Shown here: one piece after another, positions 26,900-35,790 of the stretch
Layout of the letters: each line of letters starts with the position of its first letter
Numbering within the stretch: the stretch's first letter is position 1
Program-made: the position numbers and the translations under genes
NCBI GenBank assembly: GCA_016926735.1
Contig: JAFGOA010000171.1
Location: 1-58,205 of the forward strand
DNA length: 58,205 bases
DNA from: Promethearchaeota archaeon
Lineage (GTDB): Archaea; Asgardarchaeota; Lokiarchaeia; Sigyniarchaeales; SOKP01
Direction of reading: 5' to 3'
The notes under the pieces: model-generated
Databases searched by the model: none
Seen by the model: only the letters and a program-made list of their open reading frames with translations
Told to the model about the DNA's origin: nothing

Positions 26900-27256
26900 T
26901 TGAAATATATTGGTGGAATATTAGTAATAATTGGAGATCTCCTATTCCTCATAGCTTATATAAAGCTTAATTCTTTGAAAAATTCAGTAAATAAATTTGA
27001 CTCAGCTAAATTAATAACAACAGGAATATATGCAATCTCCAGAAATCCTATTTATCTTGCATTACACACAATAACAATAGGATTTACTTTAATAATTCCA
27101 ACATGGATAACATTCGTATGTATTGTAATCTTTATTATTAATTTTCATTTAAGAATTAAGTTAGAAGAAAAAGAATTAGAAGAAACATTTGGAAAGGATT
27201 ATATTGAATATAAGAAAAAAGTACTCAAATATATCGGTCGAAGAATTAAGAATTAA
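26900..27256 (+). CDS. ICMT/phospholipid-methyltransferase-like membrane protein, short
   Basis: Shows the core of the isoprenylcysteine carboxyl methyltransferase superfamily: KLITTGIYAISRNPIYLAL for SAM binding, two hydrophobic helices, then EEKELEETFGKDYIEYKKKV. At 118 residues from TTG it lacks part of the first membrane helices. The frame is open further upstream (S-F-F-E-L-N-L-F-L-P-I-D-I-L-N) and looks family-like, so the real start may be a rarer codon before 26900. The substrate could be a lipid or a small molecule. Convergent with a second member of the superfamily. Confidence 0.75.
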   Translation: MKYIGGILVIIGDLLFLIAYIKLNSLKNSVNKFDSAKLITTGIYAISRNPIYLALHTITIGFTLIIPTWITFVCIVIFIINFHLRIKLEEKELEETFGKDYIEYKKKVLKYIGRRIKN

Positions 27257-27441
27257 ATGAAATCTCTTCTATTTTTTACTATATTTAGAAACACTCTGTT
27301 TTTTTCTTTCAAAAAAAGAAGAAAAAACCTCTATAAATAATTTCTCAAAAAAAATTATTTTCATTATTTGGATTGGAATAATTCTGTTAAATTAACATAC
27401 TTGTTTTATATACAAAATGATAAATAGCTATTTTGAAACAA

Positions 27442-27939
27442 TTATAATTTTTCTTTGTATTTTCTAAAATTTGGGAATATTGCATTTAAATTTTTTTTAT
27501 AATGGACATATAATTCACCGAATTGATTCAAACAATACATTTCCTCCTTTCTAATTAGTATTCGAAATATTATATAATATATTATAGGGATAAAAAATAG
27601 AATATAACTATTAAATAAGAGTACAATTCCAGGAGTCATAAATAAGATAAAAGATGAATAAAGTGGATGTCTGATATATGCATATATCCCATGTGTAACA
27701 AGCCTTGATTCTGAATGAGCTTTATTTATTATTTTTAAAGTTTTAATATATATAATGAAACCAAGCATCAATAAAATAATTCCAATAATAATCGTGTAAA
27801 AGGGATTAATTAGTAATTGAAAGGTTGGAAAAAAATAAAAATGAATGATTGTAAATAAAACTATAAAGGGTAATAAATATAAAATCATTTTAGGGCTAAC
27901 ACCCCATTTTGACATTTTTTTTTTACTTTTTATTTTCAT
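27442..27939 (-). CDS. ICMT-like membrane methyltransferase
   Basis: 165 residues with about four hydrophobic segments and the superfamily motifs RLVTHGIYAYIRHPLYSSF and EEMYCLNQFGELYVHYKKNL. Related to, but not a close copy of, the gene at 26900, with which it converges. SAM-dependent methylation of a lipid-soluble substrate is expected. Specific substrate unknown. The ATG start lies in an A/T-rich leader with no clear ribosome-binding site. Confidence 0.82.
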   Translation of the reverse strand: MKIKSKKKMSKWGVSPKMILYLLPFIVLFTIIHFYFFPTFQLLINPFYTIIIGIILLMLGFIIYIKTLKIINKAHSESRLVTHGIYAYIRHPLYSSFILFMTPGIVLLFNSYILFFIPIIYYIIFRILIRKEEMYCLNQFGELYVHYKKNLNAIFPNFRKYKEKL

Positions 27940-28038
27940 TTCTATTTCTTTTACAATTTTAATCTTTGAAAATTCTATTAATTATAATAAATATTTCTAT
28001 TATAATATCATATCTTAACGTTTAAATTGAAGAAGTAT

Positions 28039-28974
28039 TCAGAGCGAACATGAACTCTTTTGAATAATCTCTAACGCTGCAATAGTACCATCTGCTACAG
28101 CAGTTGTAATTTGATTAAACTTTTTAACACGTATATCTCCAATAGCATAAACATTTTTCAGATTAGTAATGCAATTTTCGTCAGTTGGAATATATCCTCG
28201 TTCATCAATATGTATTCCTGAATTTTTCAACCATTCACTATTGGGTTTCATTCCTACAAAAATAAATAATGCATCTCTCTTAATTTTAACAATCTCCTTG
28301 GTATCTAAGTTTTCTGCAGTTATAATCATTTTATTACCATCTCGTTCAAATTTTAGGGATTCATGGTTCCAGATCATAGCTACATTTTTATGACACATGA
28401 CTTGGTCAACGGTACATTTCTCTGCTCTAAGATTATGAAAACCATGATGAATAAATGTAATTGAATTAACATATTTTAGGAGAACTAAACTCTCATTCAT
28501 TGCTGTATCTCCTGCACCTATTACAGCTATGTCTTTTCCAGAATAAAAGTCTCCGTCACAAGCAGCGCAATAGTGAATTCCACAACCTTTAAATTCTTGC
28601 TCACCCGGCAAATTTAATCTGCGTGGACTGATTCCTGTAGCAATAATAATGTTTTCGGATTCAAATTTTTCATCATTATCAACTTCAATCCATTTCAAAT
28701 CATCCTTAAAATTATAATCAGTTATTTCTATTGCTAATTCGAATTTAGCACCAAATGACTTTGCTTGATTGAACATTCTCTTGGTAAGATCTAATCCGGA
28801 GATTGGTTCTGGAAATCCGGGATAATTTGCAACTAAATAAGTATTTTTAACTGTACCCCCCGCAGGAGCGGATTCATCAATTACTAAAACTGATAATGTA
28901 CCACGAGCCGCAAATATTGCGGCTGCAATGCCTGCAGGACCTGCACCTATAATGATTACATCGTATTTTATCAT
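28039..28974 (-). CDS. trxB: Thioredoxin reductase (FAD/NAD(P)H-dependent)
   Basis: Two nucleotide-binding domains: FAD site GAGPAG at residues 10-15 and NAD(P)H-domain site GAGDTA at 153-158, with the redox pair CAACDG at 136-139 between them and the final FAD motif YAIGDIRVKKFNQITTAVADG near the C terminus. Length 311 is normal. It should reduce a thioredoxin-fold partner, probably the protein encoded 88 bp upstream on the same strand. The unit has an inverted repeat (29451-29464) upstream that is shared with two other units of the island. Confidence 0.93.
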   Translation of the reverse strand: MIKYDVIIIGAGPAGIAAAIFAARGTLSVLVIDESAPAGGTVKNTYLVANYPGFPEPISGLDLTKRMFNQAKSFGAKFELAIEITDYNFKDDLKWIEVDNDEKFESENIIIATGISPRRLNLPGEQEFKGCGIHYCAACDGDFYSGKDIAVIGAGDTAMNESLVLLKYVNSITFIHHGFHNLRAEKCTVDQVMCHKNVAMIWNHESLKFERDGNKMIITAENLDTKEIVKIKRDALFIFVGMKPNSEWLKNSGIHIDERGYIPTDENCITNLKNVYAIGDIRVKKFNQITTAVADGTIAALEIIQKSSCSL

Positions 28975-29061
28975 TCTTAGACTCTCTTTAAAAGGTACTT
29001 CATTATATTTTTTTAAATGCCGTTACAACCATTATAATCTTATTATAAATTACAAACGTTA

Positions 29062-29415
29062 TTAAAAACATTCATTTATTTTTGCTTTTATTGATTTTAC
29101 ATCTTGAATTGAAGAAGTTGCTCCAACAACTTTTCCATTTTTATAATAGATTGTGAATGGAAGACCCATAAAGAGTTGACATTCTGGTAATTCTCGAATA
29201 ATTGATGCTCCGGGTACATCAAATGGCATAACAACAAATTTAATATCTAAATAATTTTCTTTTTCTTTCAAAACTTCAAAAGCCCCATAAACAGGTAAGC
29301 ACATGGGACCGTTTCGACCACAACTTATTATAACTTTCTCATTTGTGTTAATTAAATTCTCTACTTCTGATTCTGTTTGAACCTCTTCGAGTGATGATTC
29401 TAAATATTTCGGCAT
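29062..29415 (-). CDS. Thioredoxin-fold protein with CGRNGPMC motif
   Basis: Thioredoxin-like fold: a KVIISCGRNGPMCLPVYGAFEVLKE strand-helix with Cys32 and Cys39, a KFVVMPFDVPG strand, then GLPFTIYYKNGKVV where the cis-Pro precedes the fourth strand. The active site is C-x6-C instead of CxxC, so its redox chemistry differs from normal thioredoxin; it could be a peroxidase reductant or metalloid-related redoxin. First gene of an operon with thioredoxin reductase, its likely electron donor. Confidence 0.82.
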   Translation of the reverse strand: MPKYLESSLEEVQTESEVENLINTNEKVIISCGRNGPMCLPVYGAFEVLKEKENYLDIKFVVMPFDVPGASIIRELPECQLFMGLPFTIYYKNGKVVGATSSIQDVKSIKAKINECF

Positions 29416-29450
29416 TTTCTTTTTCTACTTTAATTGATATTTAATAATTA

Positions 29451-29464
29451 TGAATAATTATTCT
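29451..29464. promoter_or_regulatory. Inverted repeat TGAATA-N2-TATTCT, shared operator 1
   Basis: Thirteen of 14 bases match the repeat upstream of the NifU-like and thioredoxin genes. It lies 36 bp before the ATG of the thioredoxin-fold gene, so it overlaps the likely promoter. Confidence 0.6.
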
Positions 29465-29611
29465 AAATTATTAACTATTTATTAAATTAGACTTTTTTTG
29501 TATATGATAATTTAGGTGAATATATTTCAGTTGTTGTAAAAATCGGAATATTAAATGCTAATAAAAAAATCTGATTTGCTAATAGGTAAATTTTCCGGAT
29601 TAAGGTGAACT

Positions 29612-29935
29612 ATGAAGAAAGCTGGTAGAATTGTTTATTTTATTAGATTAACGGAATATATATTTATAATTTATCATTCATATGTAAAATTAACTAAAAA
29701 GGGTCGAGAACTCGGAAATGAGTTAATGAGGCACTCTCAACTCTTTGAATTATTATTAGTAAGAGAATTAGATTTAACACCCAAAGAAGCTCGAATTGAA
29801 GCTGATAAATTTAATCTACTTTTATCTTGTAAAACTATTGATAAAATTTGTAGTAAATATGGACATCCTAAAACTTGTCCATGTGGCATAGAAATACTTG
29901 AATCTAAAAATTGTCTATGTAAAAAAAAATTTTAA
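29612..29935 (+). CDS. DtxR-like protein without the DNA-binding domain
   Basis: Residues 25-95 match the dimerisation and metal-binding region of DtxR/MntR-type regulators: VKLTKKGRELGNELMRHSQLFELLLVRELDLTPKEARIEADKFNLLLS, then HPKTCPCG. The N-terminal winged helix is missing; only 24 residues precede the wing. A good ribosome-binding site (GGTG, four bases before ATG) suggests the short form is translated. The tail carries five cysteines. It could be a decayed regulator or a metal-binding modulator. It is divergent from the thioredoxin/TrxB operon. Confidence 0.7.
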   Translation: MKKAGRIVYFIRLTEYIFIIYHSYVKLTKKGRELGNELMRHSQLFELLLVRELDLTPKEARIEADKFNLLLSCKTIDKICSKYGHPKTCPCGIEILESKNCLCKKKF

Positions 29936-30034
29936 TTACTACTAGTTTAAAAATATATACCATATTTAGATGGAATAAAAAAGAAAGAATAATTTCTATT
30001 TCTTTTTAAGGAATATTCTATATAGATTTTTTAT

Positions 30035-30150
30035 CAATTATAGCAAAAGAAAACACCCTCCTTTAGGTGTGAGTAGTTCAACATATCCTCATTAGGTAAA
30101 CCTATCATTTTACTTTCAATTGCTTTTTTTTGATTATAAGGATGAAATTA
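30035..30150 (-). pseudogene. C-terminal gene remnant
   Basis: An open frame from just after a TAA reads F-H-P-Y-N-Q-K-K-A-I-E-S-K-M-I-G-L-P-N and ends V-F-F-C-Y-N before TGA TAA. It looks like the end of a lost protein and has no plausible start. The family is not identified. Confidence 0.3.
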
Positions 30151-30181
30151 ATATCAATATTTGTGGGGAATTATAGTTCAA

Positions 30182-30586
30182 TCATTCATGAAAGTCACAA
30201 TTATAGCATATTTCTTTCAGAATTGGAATAAATGTTTTAAATCTTCCAACTTCATATGGTGAAAAATTATTTCCGAATGTCTCAATAAATTTAGATGCTA
30301 CTTTATTTCCTTGTTTTTTCCAGAAATCAACTGAATCATCTTTATCTACTAATAGAATAACATAGATTAGATTATATGGAACTAATATGCAATTATGACC
30401 CCTTTCTCCGATAGTTGATATCAATACAACTGTACCAATGTTTAATTCTTTTGAAATATTTTGCATAGCTGAAAGAAATCCAGTAAAAATATCTGAATGT
30501 TCTGATTTAAAGGGTGTAGATTCTTCTCGGTAATCCAGTAGTTTTACTCCTGATTTAGCATCTTGGATTAAAATTATATCTAACAT
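30182..30586 (-). CDS. Longin/roadblock-like small protein (Asgard type)
   Basis: 134 residues alternating strands and helices in the order of profilin-like folds: LDIILIQDAKSGVKLLDYRE hairpin, DIFTGFLSAMQNISKEL helix, TVVLISTIGERGHNCILVPYNLIYVILLVDKDDS strands, then a long C-terminal helix. This arrangement is shared by longin and roadblock-type domains that partner with small GTPases and are abundant in Asgard archaea. No GTPase gene is near. Assignment rests on fold pattern, not on a unique motif. Confidence 0.6.
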   Translation of the reverse strand: MLDIILIQDAKSGVKLLDYREESTPFKSEHSDIFTGFLSAMQNISKELNIGTVVLISTIGERGHNCILVPYNLIYVILLVDKDDSVDFWKKQGNKVASKFIETFGNNFSPYEVGRFKTFIPILKEICYNCDFHE

Positions 30587-30850
30587 ATCTAATCTTATTA
30601 AAATATTAAAAGAAAAAACTAATTATTAATAGTTAATAGTATAATTAAACTATATCGAAACTAATTCTTTTAATAATTTTGTTGAAGATATTCTTTTTTT
30701 AAAGAAATCATATATCTAACCAAATAATGCGTTTGAGAGCTTATATTCCGTATAACATAGTAATTATCCTAACCAATATAAAAAAAAAGAATTAACATTA
30801 ATCCTTAAATATAAATTAAAATTATTTACCGTAAAAATAAGGACAAAATA

Positions 30851-31342
30851 ATGCCTATTTGTACAAAATGCAAAAATAGACTTGAAGTTTCTCAACTTGA
30901 AGAAATTGACGATATTTTAATATGTCATTCTTGCTTATATGAAAAATCGAAACCATTTAAAATCTTTCCTATAGGATTTGTAGAGAATGAATTAGCGAGA
31001 GGTTTAAATTTTGGATTGAAAGGAAATAAATCAAATATTTCTAAAATTCATCTCTTTGAATCTCAAAAACAGTTTCTTTATAAATTAGAAGATGAAAAAT
31101 GGATAATGATTGTTTATTATTTTCATAAACCACGTAATATTCGCTCTGTTTTTCCAAGAGGGTTAGATAATAAAAATGTAGGAATTTTCGCGACTCGAAC
31201 GCCAGATAGATTATCTCGTATTGGGATTTCAAATGTAGAATTAATAAAAATAGAAGATCTTATTTTATTTGTTAAAAATCTTGACGCAATAAACGAAACA
31301 CCAGTTTTAGATATTAAATTAGGAGAAAAATCAAGATGGTAA
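30851..31342 (+). CDS. Zinc-ribbon plus TrmO/TsaA-like tRNA methyltransferase domain
   Basis: The N-terminal 35 residues form a zinc ribbon (CTKC, then CHSC). The rest matches the UPF0066/TsaA family, whose bacterial member TrmO methylates N6 of t6A37 in tRNA: KIFPIGFVEN, then YKLEDEKWIMIVYYFHKP, then GIFATRTPDRLSRIGISNVELIKIE and VLDIKL. The RTPxRxxxIG signature is intact. The fusion to a zinc ribbon is unusual; it may bind tRNA. The LRR gene starts 32 bp downstream on the same strand. Confidence 0.8.
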   Translation: MPICTKCKNRLEVSQLEEIDDILICHSCLYEKSKPFKIFPIGFVENELARGLNFGLKGNKSNISKIHLFESQKQFLYKLEDEKWIMIVYYFHKPRNIRSVFPRGLDNKNVGIFATRTPDRLSRIGISNVELIKIEDLILFVKNLDAINETPVLDIKLGEKSRW

Positions 31343-31374
31343 ATTAGAAATAATTAATTAAATTTTTATTTTTA

Positions 31375-31956
31375 ATGTCTGTAGAAGTGTTTAAAAATAA
31401 AATTGAAGTTATAGATAATAATCTCTATTTAGGAAATTTAGGTATTAAAGATATCTCTCAAATTAAAGGTTTAGAAAAATTAACTGAACTTAAGAATCTT
31501 AATTTATTTAATAATAAGATTATTAACATACAACACTTAGAATCTTTACAAAATCTTGAAAAATTAAATTTATATGGAAACTTAATAAAAGAAATTTCAG
31601 GTCTTGATAATTTATGTAATTTAAAAATCTTGTATCTTTCTAATAATCAAATTAAATATATTAAAAATCTTGATTCTCTCCATAATTTAGAAATTCTATC
31701 TTTTGAAGATAATATGATTGAGAAAATTGAAGGATTATCTATATTACATAATTTAAAAGAATTGAATTTATTTGGGAATCAAATAAAAATAATTCAAGGA
31801 ATTGAATCTCTTAATAATTTAACCAAATTAAGAATAGGGCAAAATTTAATACCTAAAGATGTATTGGAAGAATGTGGAGGTATTGATGAGAGAGGCTATG
31901 CTAAAAACCCCATAAAATTTGTTGATTATTCTTCCACAAAGAAAGTAAAAAATTAA
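31375..31956 (+). CDS. Leucine-rich-repeat protein, SDS22-like
   Basis: About six 22-residue leucine-rich repeats of the SDS22 type (LEKLNLYGNLIKEISGLDNL, LKILYLSNNQIKYIKNLDSL) fill residues 30-165. A short N-terminal strand and a C-terminal cap with KFVDYSS complete it. No signal peptide, so it is cytoplasmic and probably a protein-binding adaptor. SDS22-like LRR proteins are typical of eukaryotes and common in Asgard archaea. Likely co-transcribed with the TrmO-like gene. Confidence 0.88.
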   Translation: MSVEVFKNKIEVIDNNLYLGNLGIKDISQIKGLEKLTELKNLNLFNNKIINIQHLESLQNLEKLNLYGNLIKEISGLDNLCNLKILYLSNNQIKYIKNLDSLHNLEILSFEDNMIEKIEGLSILHNLKELNLFGNQIKIIQGIESLNNLTKLRIGQNLIPKDVLEECGGIDERGYAKNPIKFVDYSSTKKVKN

Positions 31957-32160
31957 GTCCTATATCATGAAATAGATCTCTTAAAACTATAATGAATAAT
32001 AAACCTATCATATAATCGTAATTCTACTGAAAAAAATATTTTTCTATAAACGTAAATATTAATATTTCGCTAAATTAATTCTTTTAAATTATCTTAAACA
32101 TTTATATGAATAATAAAATTTTTACATATATGAATTAATTTATAACAATAAAGAGAATCA

Positions 32161-32883
32161 ATGAATTTAATAAAATTAACTATCTTAATTGATGATTTAA
32201 ATGAATCTGAACCAGGTTATGTATTATCTTATGGCTTTTCTGTTCTAATTGAAATCGAGGATAAAAAAATATTATTTGATACAGGTACTAATGTAGAGCC
32301 GTTGTTAAAAAATCTCAAGAAATTTGGGCTTAGGCCATCTTCAATTAATGCATTGATTTTATCACATAACCATTATGATCATACAGATGGTACTTTTGGG
32401 ATTTTACCAGAGAATTATGATTTACCTGTATATGTTCACAAAGATTGGAATGTACCTGTAAAATATCAGGGAAAAACGATCCCTAAAAAAAATTTAATAA
32501 TAAATAAAAAAGGAAGGGCAATTGAAGAACTCCAAGGTATTTTTTTAACCGATTCATATTTTTCCTCAGATTATGGGGGAATATATGAGCAAGCCTGTTA
32601 TATTAAGACAAAAGATGCATATATTCTACTATGTGGATGTTGCCATCCGGGATTAAATAATTTTCTGAAAGATAGAAAAAAATTATTTTTTCCTTTAAAT
32701 TCTAAATTGCATTTGATAGGTGGAATGCATAGCTTTGCATTTACAGAACAACAAGCTGTAGAATTAAATCCATTTATTAAATCGGTTATATTATGTCATT
32801 GTAGTATAAAGATTGATGTATTTCAAAAACAATTTGGAGAAAAATGCGAATTAGGTGTTGTAGGAAAAACTTTGATATTTTAG
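32161..32883 (+). CDS. Metallo-beta-lactamase-fold hydrolase
   Basis: MBL fold with the metal motif SHNHYDHTDG (His69, His71, Asp73, His74), an upstream LFDTGTN strand, CGCCHPGL with another ligand His and late LIGGMHSF and ILCHCS motifs. This pattern belongs to the family annotated in archaea as 7,8-dihydropterin-6-methyl-4-(beta-D-ribofuranosyl)aminobenzene-5'-phosphate synthase, part of methanopterin synthesis, but many members have other roles. Length 240 is typical. Monocistronic. Confidence 0.85.
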   Translation: MNLIKLTILIDDLNESEPGYVLSYGFSVLIEIEDKKILFDTGTNVEPLLKNLKKFGLRPSSINALILSHNHYDHTDGTFGILPENYDLPVYVHKDWNVPVKYQGKTIPKKNLIINKKGRAIEELQGIFLTDSYFSSDYGGIYEQACYIKTKDAYILLCGCCHPGLNNFLKDRKKLFFPLNSKLHLIGGMHSFAFTEQQAVELNPFIKSVILCHCSIKIDVFQKQFGEKCELGVVGKTLIF

Positions 32884-33014
32884 TTCTAAGAAATTAAAAT
32901 ATTTTGTAGTTTTTAATTGGTTTTGAATTTTTTATTTAATTTCATAAAAATCAAGAAAATTAATTTTAAAAAGGAATTAGCTATGAATATAATTAATTAT
33001 AAATTAATTATTTA

Positions 33015-33380
33015 TCAATTTTTTCTATATCTTCTTCCAGATTTTTTGCTTTTTCTATAATCATAAATAAATTTAATTATTCGAAGGATTATTGCAACTA
33101 ATGCACTTATAGCCGCCCAAATCCATGCATTTTCCCACCAATTAGGTTCTGAATCATTTAATACTTGAATTATTATATTATTAAACTGACAAGAGTTATT
33201 TAGATCTATATTGATACTCATTATTCTATGATATTTTAAATATATAAAATTGTCATACGAAGGATCTAATAATTTGAATTTAGCAATATTTTGAACTAAA
33301 ATAAAACTAAAAAAAAATGATATCAGGAGTATAGAATAAATTAAAATGTTATATTCGGATTTATTTAGTTCTTCTTTCAA
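33015..33380 (-). CDS. Two-helix membrane protein, unknown
   Basis: Helices near residues 12-31 and 85-106 flank an extracellular domain of about 50 residues. The tail is basic (KSKKSGRRYRKN), so the C terminus is cytoplasmic. The WWENAWIWAAISALVAIIL segment resembles the anchor of archaeal surface proteins. No family recognised. Confidence 0.6.
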   Translation of the reverse strand: MKEELNKSEYNILIYSILLISFFFSFILVQNIAKFKLLDPSYDNFIYLKYHRIMSINIDLNNSCQFNNIIIQVLNDSEPNWWENAWIWAAISALVAIILRIIKFIYDYRKSKKSGRRYRKN

Positions 33381-33582
33381 TATAGTTGTTTATCCTTTCT
33401 TTTGATTGGATTATATAGTAGTTATAATTATTTAAAATTATATTTTTCTATCAATGAGAATAGAAAATGTTGTAGAATCAGATGAAAATCTAAGATTCTT
33501 TATCAGCAAGAGCCATCCATCCTTTGATTAAGCAAATTAAAAAGATATTCTTCTTTCTTTTTTTTCATTATAATAATGCGAT

Positions 33583-33735
33583 TTAAAAAGAAATTTCGAG
33601 AATTAACTTCTTTTTTTCCTTTGGAATATCGCTTAATGCATTAATAAAGCCCATATTAATGTTAGTAAGAACTGTGCTCATTATTTTATTTAATCGAATT
33701 TCTTTCTCGTTTATTTGTAATTTGACTTCTGTCAT
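33583..33735 (-). CDS. Conserved-looking 50-residue protein
   Basis: A complete small ORF from ATG with pattern MTEVKLQINEKEIRLNKIM, TVLTNINMGFINALSDIP and a KKKLILEIS end: strand, helix, strand. This resembles a family of tiny archaeal proteins in which a VKLxVNGKEIxLN start is followed by a NxxxGxxxSLK helix. Codon use looks real. It is easily missed because of its length. Role unknown. Confidence 0.6.
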   Translation of the reverse strand: MTEVKLQINEKEIRLNKIMSTVLTNINMGFINALSDIPKEKKKLILEISF

Positions 33736-33802
33736 ATCAAATATGAATTTTTAATTTTACTTAATTTTAACTTATTTTCAAATACAATTCTTGAAACTTT
33801 TA

Positions 33803-34222
33803 TTAATTGATTTCAGGTATAATGGCCTTATTTGGACAATTTTTGAAGCATTCTAAACATTTAGAGCATTCAGAAAAATTTTCTTCTTGGAATTTGATCG
33901 ATTCTTTTCCTTTTTCATTCTTCTGGAGTTCAAAAAGATTTTTAGAGCAAAAACCATTATTTAGACAAATCTTGCAAAGATTACATTTTTTTGAATCAAT
34001 TAAAAATCCTTTTAATCGTCCTTCCTTAATAGAAATAACTTCGATTGCTCCATGTTCACAAACTTCAACACACTTTAAACATCCCTTACATTTATCATAA
34101 TCTACATAGCGCATTGAATTTCTAAAAAATACTGCTTTCGGATGGCAACTATACATGCATTTTAGACATCTAATACATAAATTGGGATTAATACTAATTG
34201 GAAAAAATTTTTCATTATTCAT
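33803..34222 (-). CDS. Polyferredoxin with four 4Fe-4S motifs
   Basis: Four cysteine clusters lie at residues 16/19/22/26, 45/48/51/55, 80/83/86/92 and 119/122/125/129. Motifs 1, 2 and 4 are standard CxxCxxCxxxC; motif 3 has five residues before the last Cys and lacks the usual Pro. No other domain and no signal peptide, so it is a cytoplasmic electron carrier. The start is 27 bp after the stop of the CooC-like ATPase gene, and the two probably work together. Confidence 0.88.
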   Translation of the reverse strand: MNNEKFFPISINPNLCIRCLKCMYSCHPKAVFFRNSMRYVDYDKCKGCLKCVEVCEHGAIEVISIKEGRLKGFLIDSKKCNLCKICLNNGFCSKNLFELQKNEKGKESIKFQEENFSECSKCLECFKNCPNKAIIPEIN

Positions 34223-34249
34223 ATAAATTAATAATCCCCTCTATATCTT

Positions 34250-35029
34250 TTAAGATAATATCTTTTTAAAGATTCGTTTCGCCTTATTATAAGCTTCATT
34301 GTTGTTTGGCAAATCTAAAAGATTTTTACCAAATAAATTATATTTCATAATTTCTGAGTTTTCGGGGATCAATCCTAATAATTTGATTCTTATTTCAGTT
34401 AGCATTTTAACTTTTTCTTTAAGCATATACCAATTATTATCTAAAAACTTATTTCCTAAAACCCAGTAATTTTGAAAATTCAAAGTTACTTCTTTTGATA
34501 TATCTAATATTTGTTTTAACGTATGGAAGGACATTTTACTCGGATCTACTACTATAATCAAATCAGACACATCCTTTGTCGTTTTTCGGGCAAAATGTTC
34601 TAAACCAGCAGGAGTATCCACCAAAACAAGATCATAAGCCTCTGAAATAATATCAAAAGCATTTTTTAAAACATTATTTACACTACAATAGCAACCTTCA
34701 CCCTCAGTTCGACCCATTTCTATTAAGTCAAAATTCTTAAAATGGAGTAAACAATTAAAAATTTCAGCTTCAATAGCTTGTTTACTATCCTTATAAGGGG
34801 CAAGCATCTTCATTTTGATTCTTTTCATGATTTCATGCATTTTACCCCCTATAGTATTTTCAAAATGCACGTTCTTGCCCACTAAATCCACAACATTTGC
34901 ATCCGGATCTGCATCTATAACCAAGATTTTATTATAGTTTCCATTCTGGATCAAAAATTTTAAACAAAGAACTAATGAAGTTGTTTTTCCAACTCCGCCT
35001 TTTCCTGTGAATGCTATGGATCTATACAT
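34250..35029 (-). CDS. CooC-like MinD/ParA-family ATPase
   Basis: P-loop TGKGGVGKTT at residues 8-17 with the deviant Walker A lysine, switch region DTPAGLEH at 138-145 and the CYC motif at 113-115 (EGCYCSVNNVL). The CxC and AGLEH motifs are those of CooC, the nickel-inserting ATPase for CO dehydrogenase, and related maturation proteins for metal enzymes. 259 residues, as usual. It heads a pair with the polyferredoxin. No CO dehydrogenase is in the window, so its client is unknown. Confidence 0.88.
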   Translation of the reverse strand: MYRSIAFTGKGGVGKTTSLVLCLKFLIQNGNYNKILVIDADPDANVVDLVGKNVHFENTIGGKMHEIMKRIKMKMLAPYKDSKQAIEAEIFNCLLHFKNFDLIEMGRTEGEGCYCSVNNVLKNAFDIISEAYDLVLVDTPAGLEHFARKTTKDVSDLIIVVDPSKMSFHTLKQILDISKEVTLNFQNYWVLGNKFLDNNWYMLKEKVKMLTEIRIKLLGLIPENSEIMKYNLFGKNLLDLPNNNEAYNKAKRIFKKILS

Positions 35030-35186
35030 TATATTTCCATTCTCTCTTTTTGTATTTTTTCTAATATTTAATAGATATAATCTGATATCTCTGTTTCTAT
35101 TATCGTCTAAGTCTGGTTACTTATATTTATAAAATATTAAGATATTTTAAAATGATTAGAAGGATTAAGTGGAATCATGAAATTGT

Positions 35187-35744
35187 TTAATCATCCGAAA
35201 TTTTTATCTGATTTAGATTAAAAATTTGATTACTCAATTTTTGAATATTCTTCAATGCTTCTTCATCTTTCGAAACATCCCCTTCTCGGAAGCCAAAGCC
35301 GATCACTCCAGGAATCTTATTTAAATTAAGCCGTGATAAATATCCTTCCATCTCATTAATACCTCCACCAAGGTCCCGCCGTCCAACGATAATATAGCTA
35401 CCGATTTTTCCTTGTAATTGTCCTTTCCTTAAATGCCAAGTTCTTTCCATGAAAGCTCTCATGTAGGAAGTAACTCCACCCATAAAAATAGGACTCCCTA
35501 AAATAATGACCAAGGCTTCCCTAAGTTTAAGATAGAGAGATTGCATGTCATCTTTAATGGAACATTCCTCGTTTTCCATACAATAATAACATTCCTTACA
35601 TGAACTAATATCATATTCTTTTAGATATATCTTTTCAGTTTTAAACCCTTTTGTCAACATATCTAAAAGGGTATCCATTAAAAACACGGTATTACCATTT
35701 TTTCGGGGTGATCCAATAATTCCGATTACTTTTTTCTTTTCCAT
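35187..35744 (-). CDS. Iron-sulfur flavoprotein / NADPH-dependent FMN reductase family
   Basis: Flavodoxin-like fold with FMN-phosphate loop GSPRKNGNT at 11-19, followed by cysteines 49, 52, 55 and 61 in the compact CxxCxxCxxxxxC motif that binds a 4Fe-4S cluster in archaeal Isf proteins, and the ILGSPIFMGGVTSYMRAFMERT flavin-binding stretch. 185 residues. Isf proteins pass electrons from ferredoxin to O2, peroxide or quinones and are common in anaerobes. Lies in line with the thioredoxin gene 46 bp upstream, probably one operon. Confidence 0.88.
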   Translation of the reverse strand: MEKKKVIGIIGSPRKNGNTVFLMDTLLDMLTKGFKTEKIYLKEYDISSCKECYYCMENEECSIKDDMQSLYLKLREALVIILGSPIFMGGVTSYMRAFMERTWHLRKGQLQGKIGSYIIVGRRDLGGGINEMEGYLSRLNLNKIPGVIGFGFREGDVSKDEEALKNIQKLSNQIFNLNQIKISDD

Positions 35745-35790
35745 TATTATTTCCAGATATTAAATCCTGTTCGTTTAAAACATGAATCAC

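Noticed and set aside
33807-34100. 97-codon plus-strand ORF
   Set aside because: Antisense shadow of the polyferredoxin gene.
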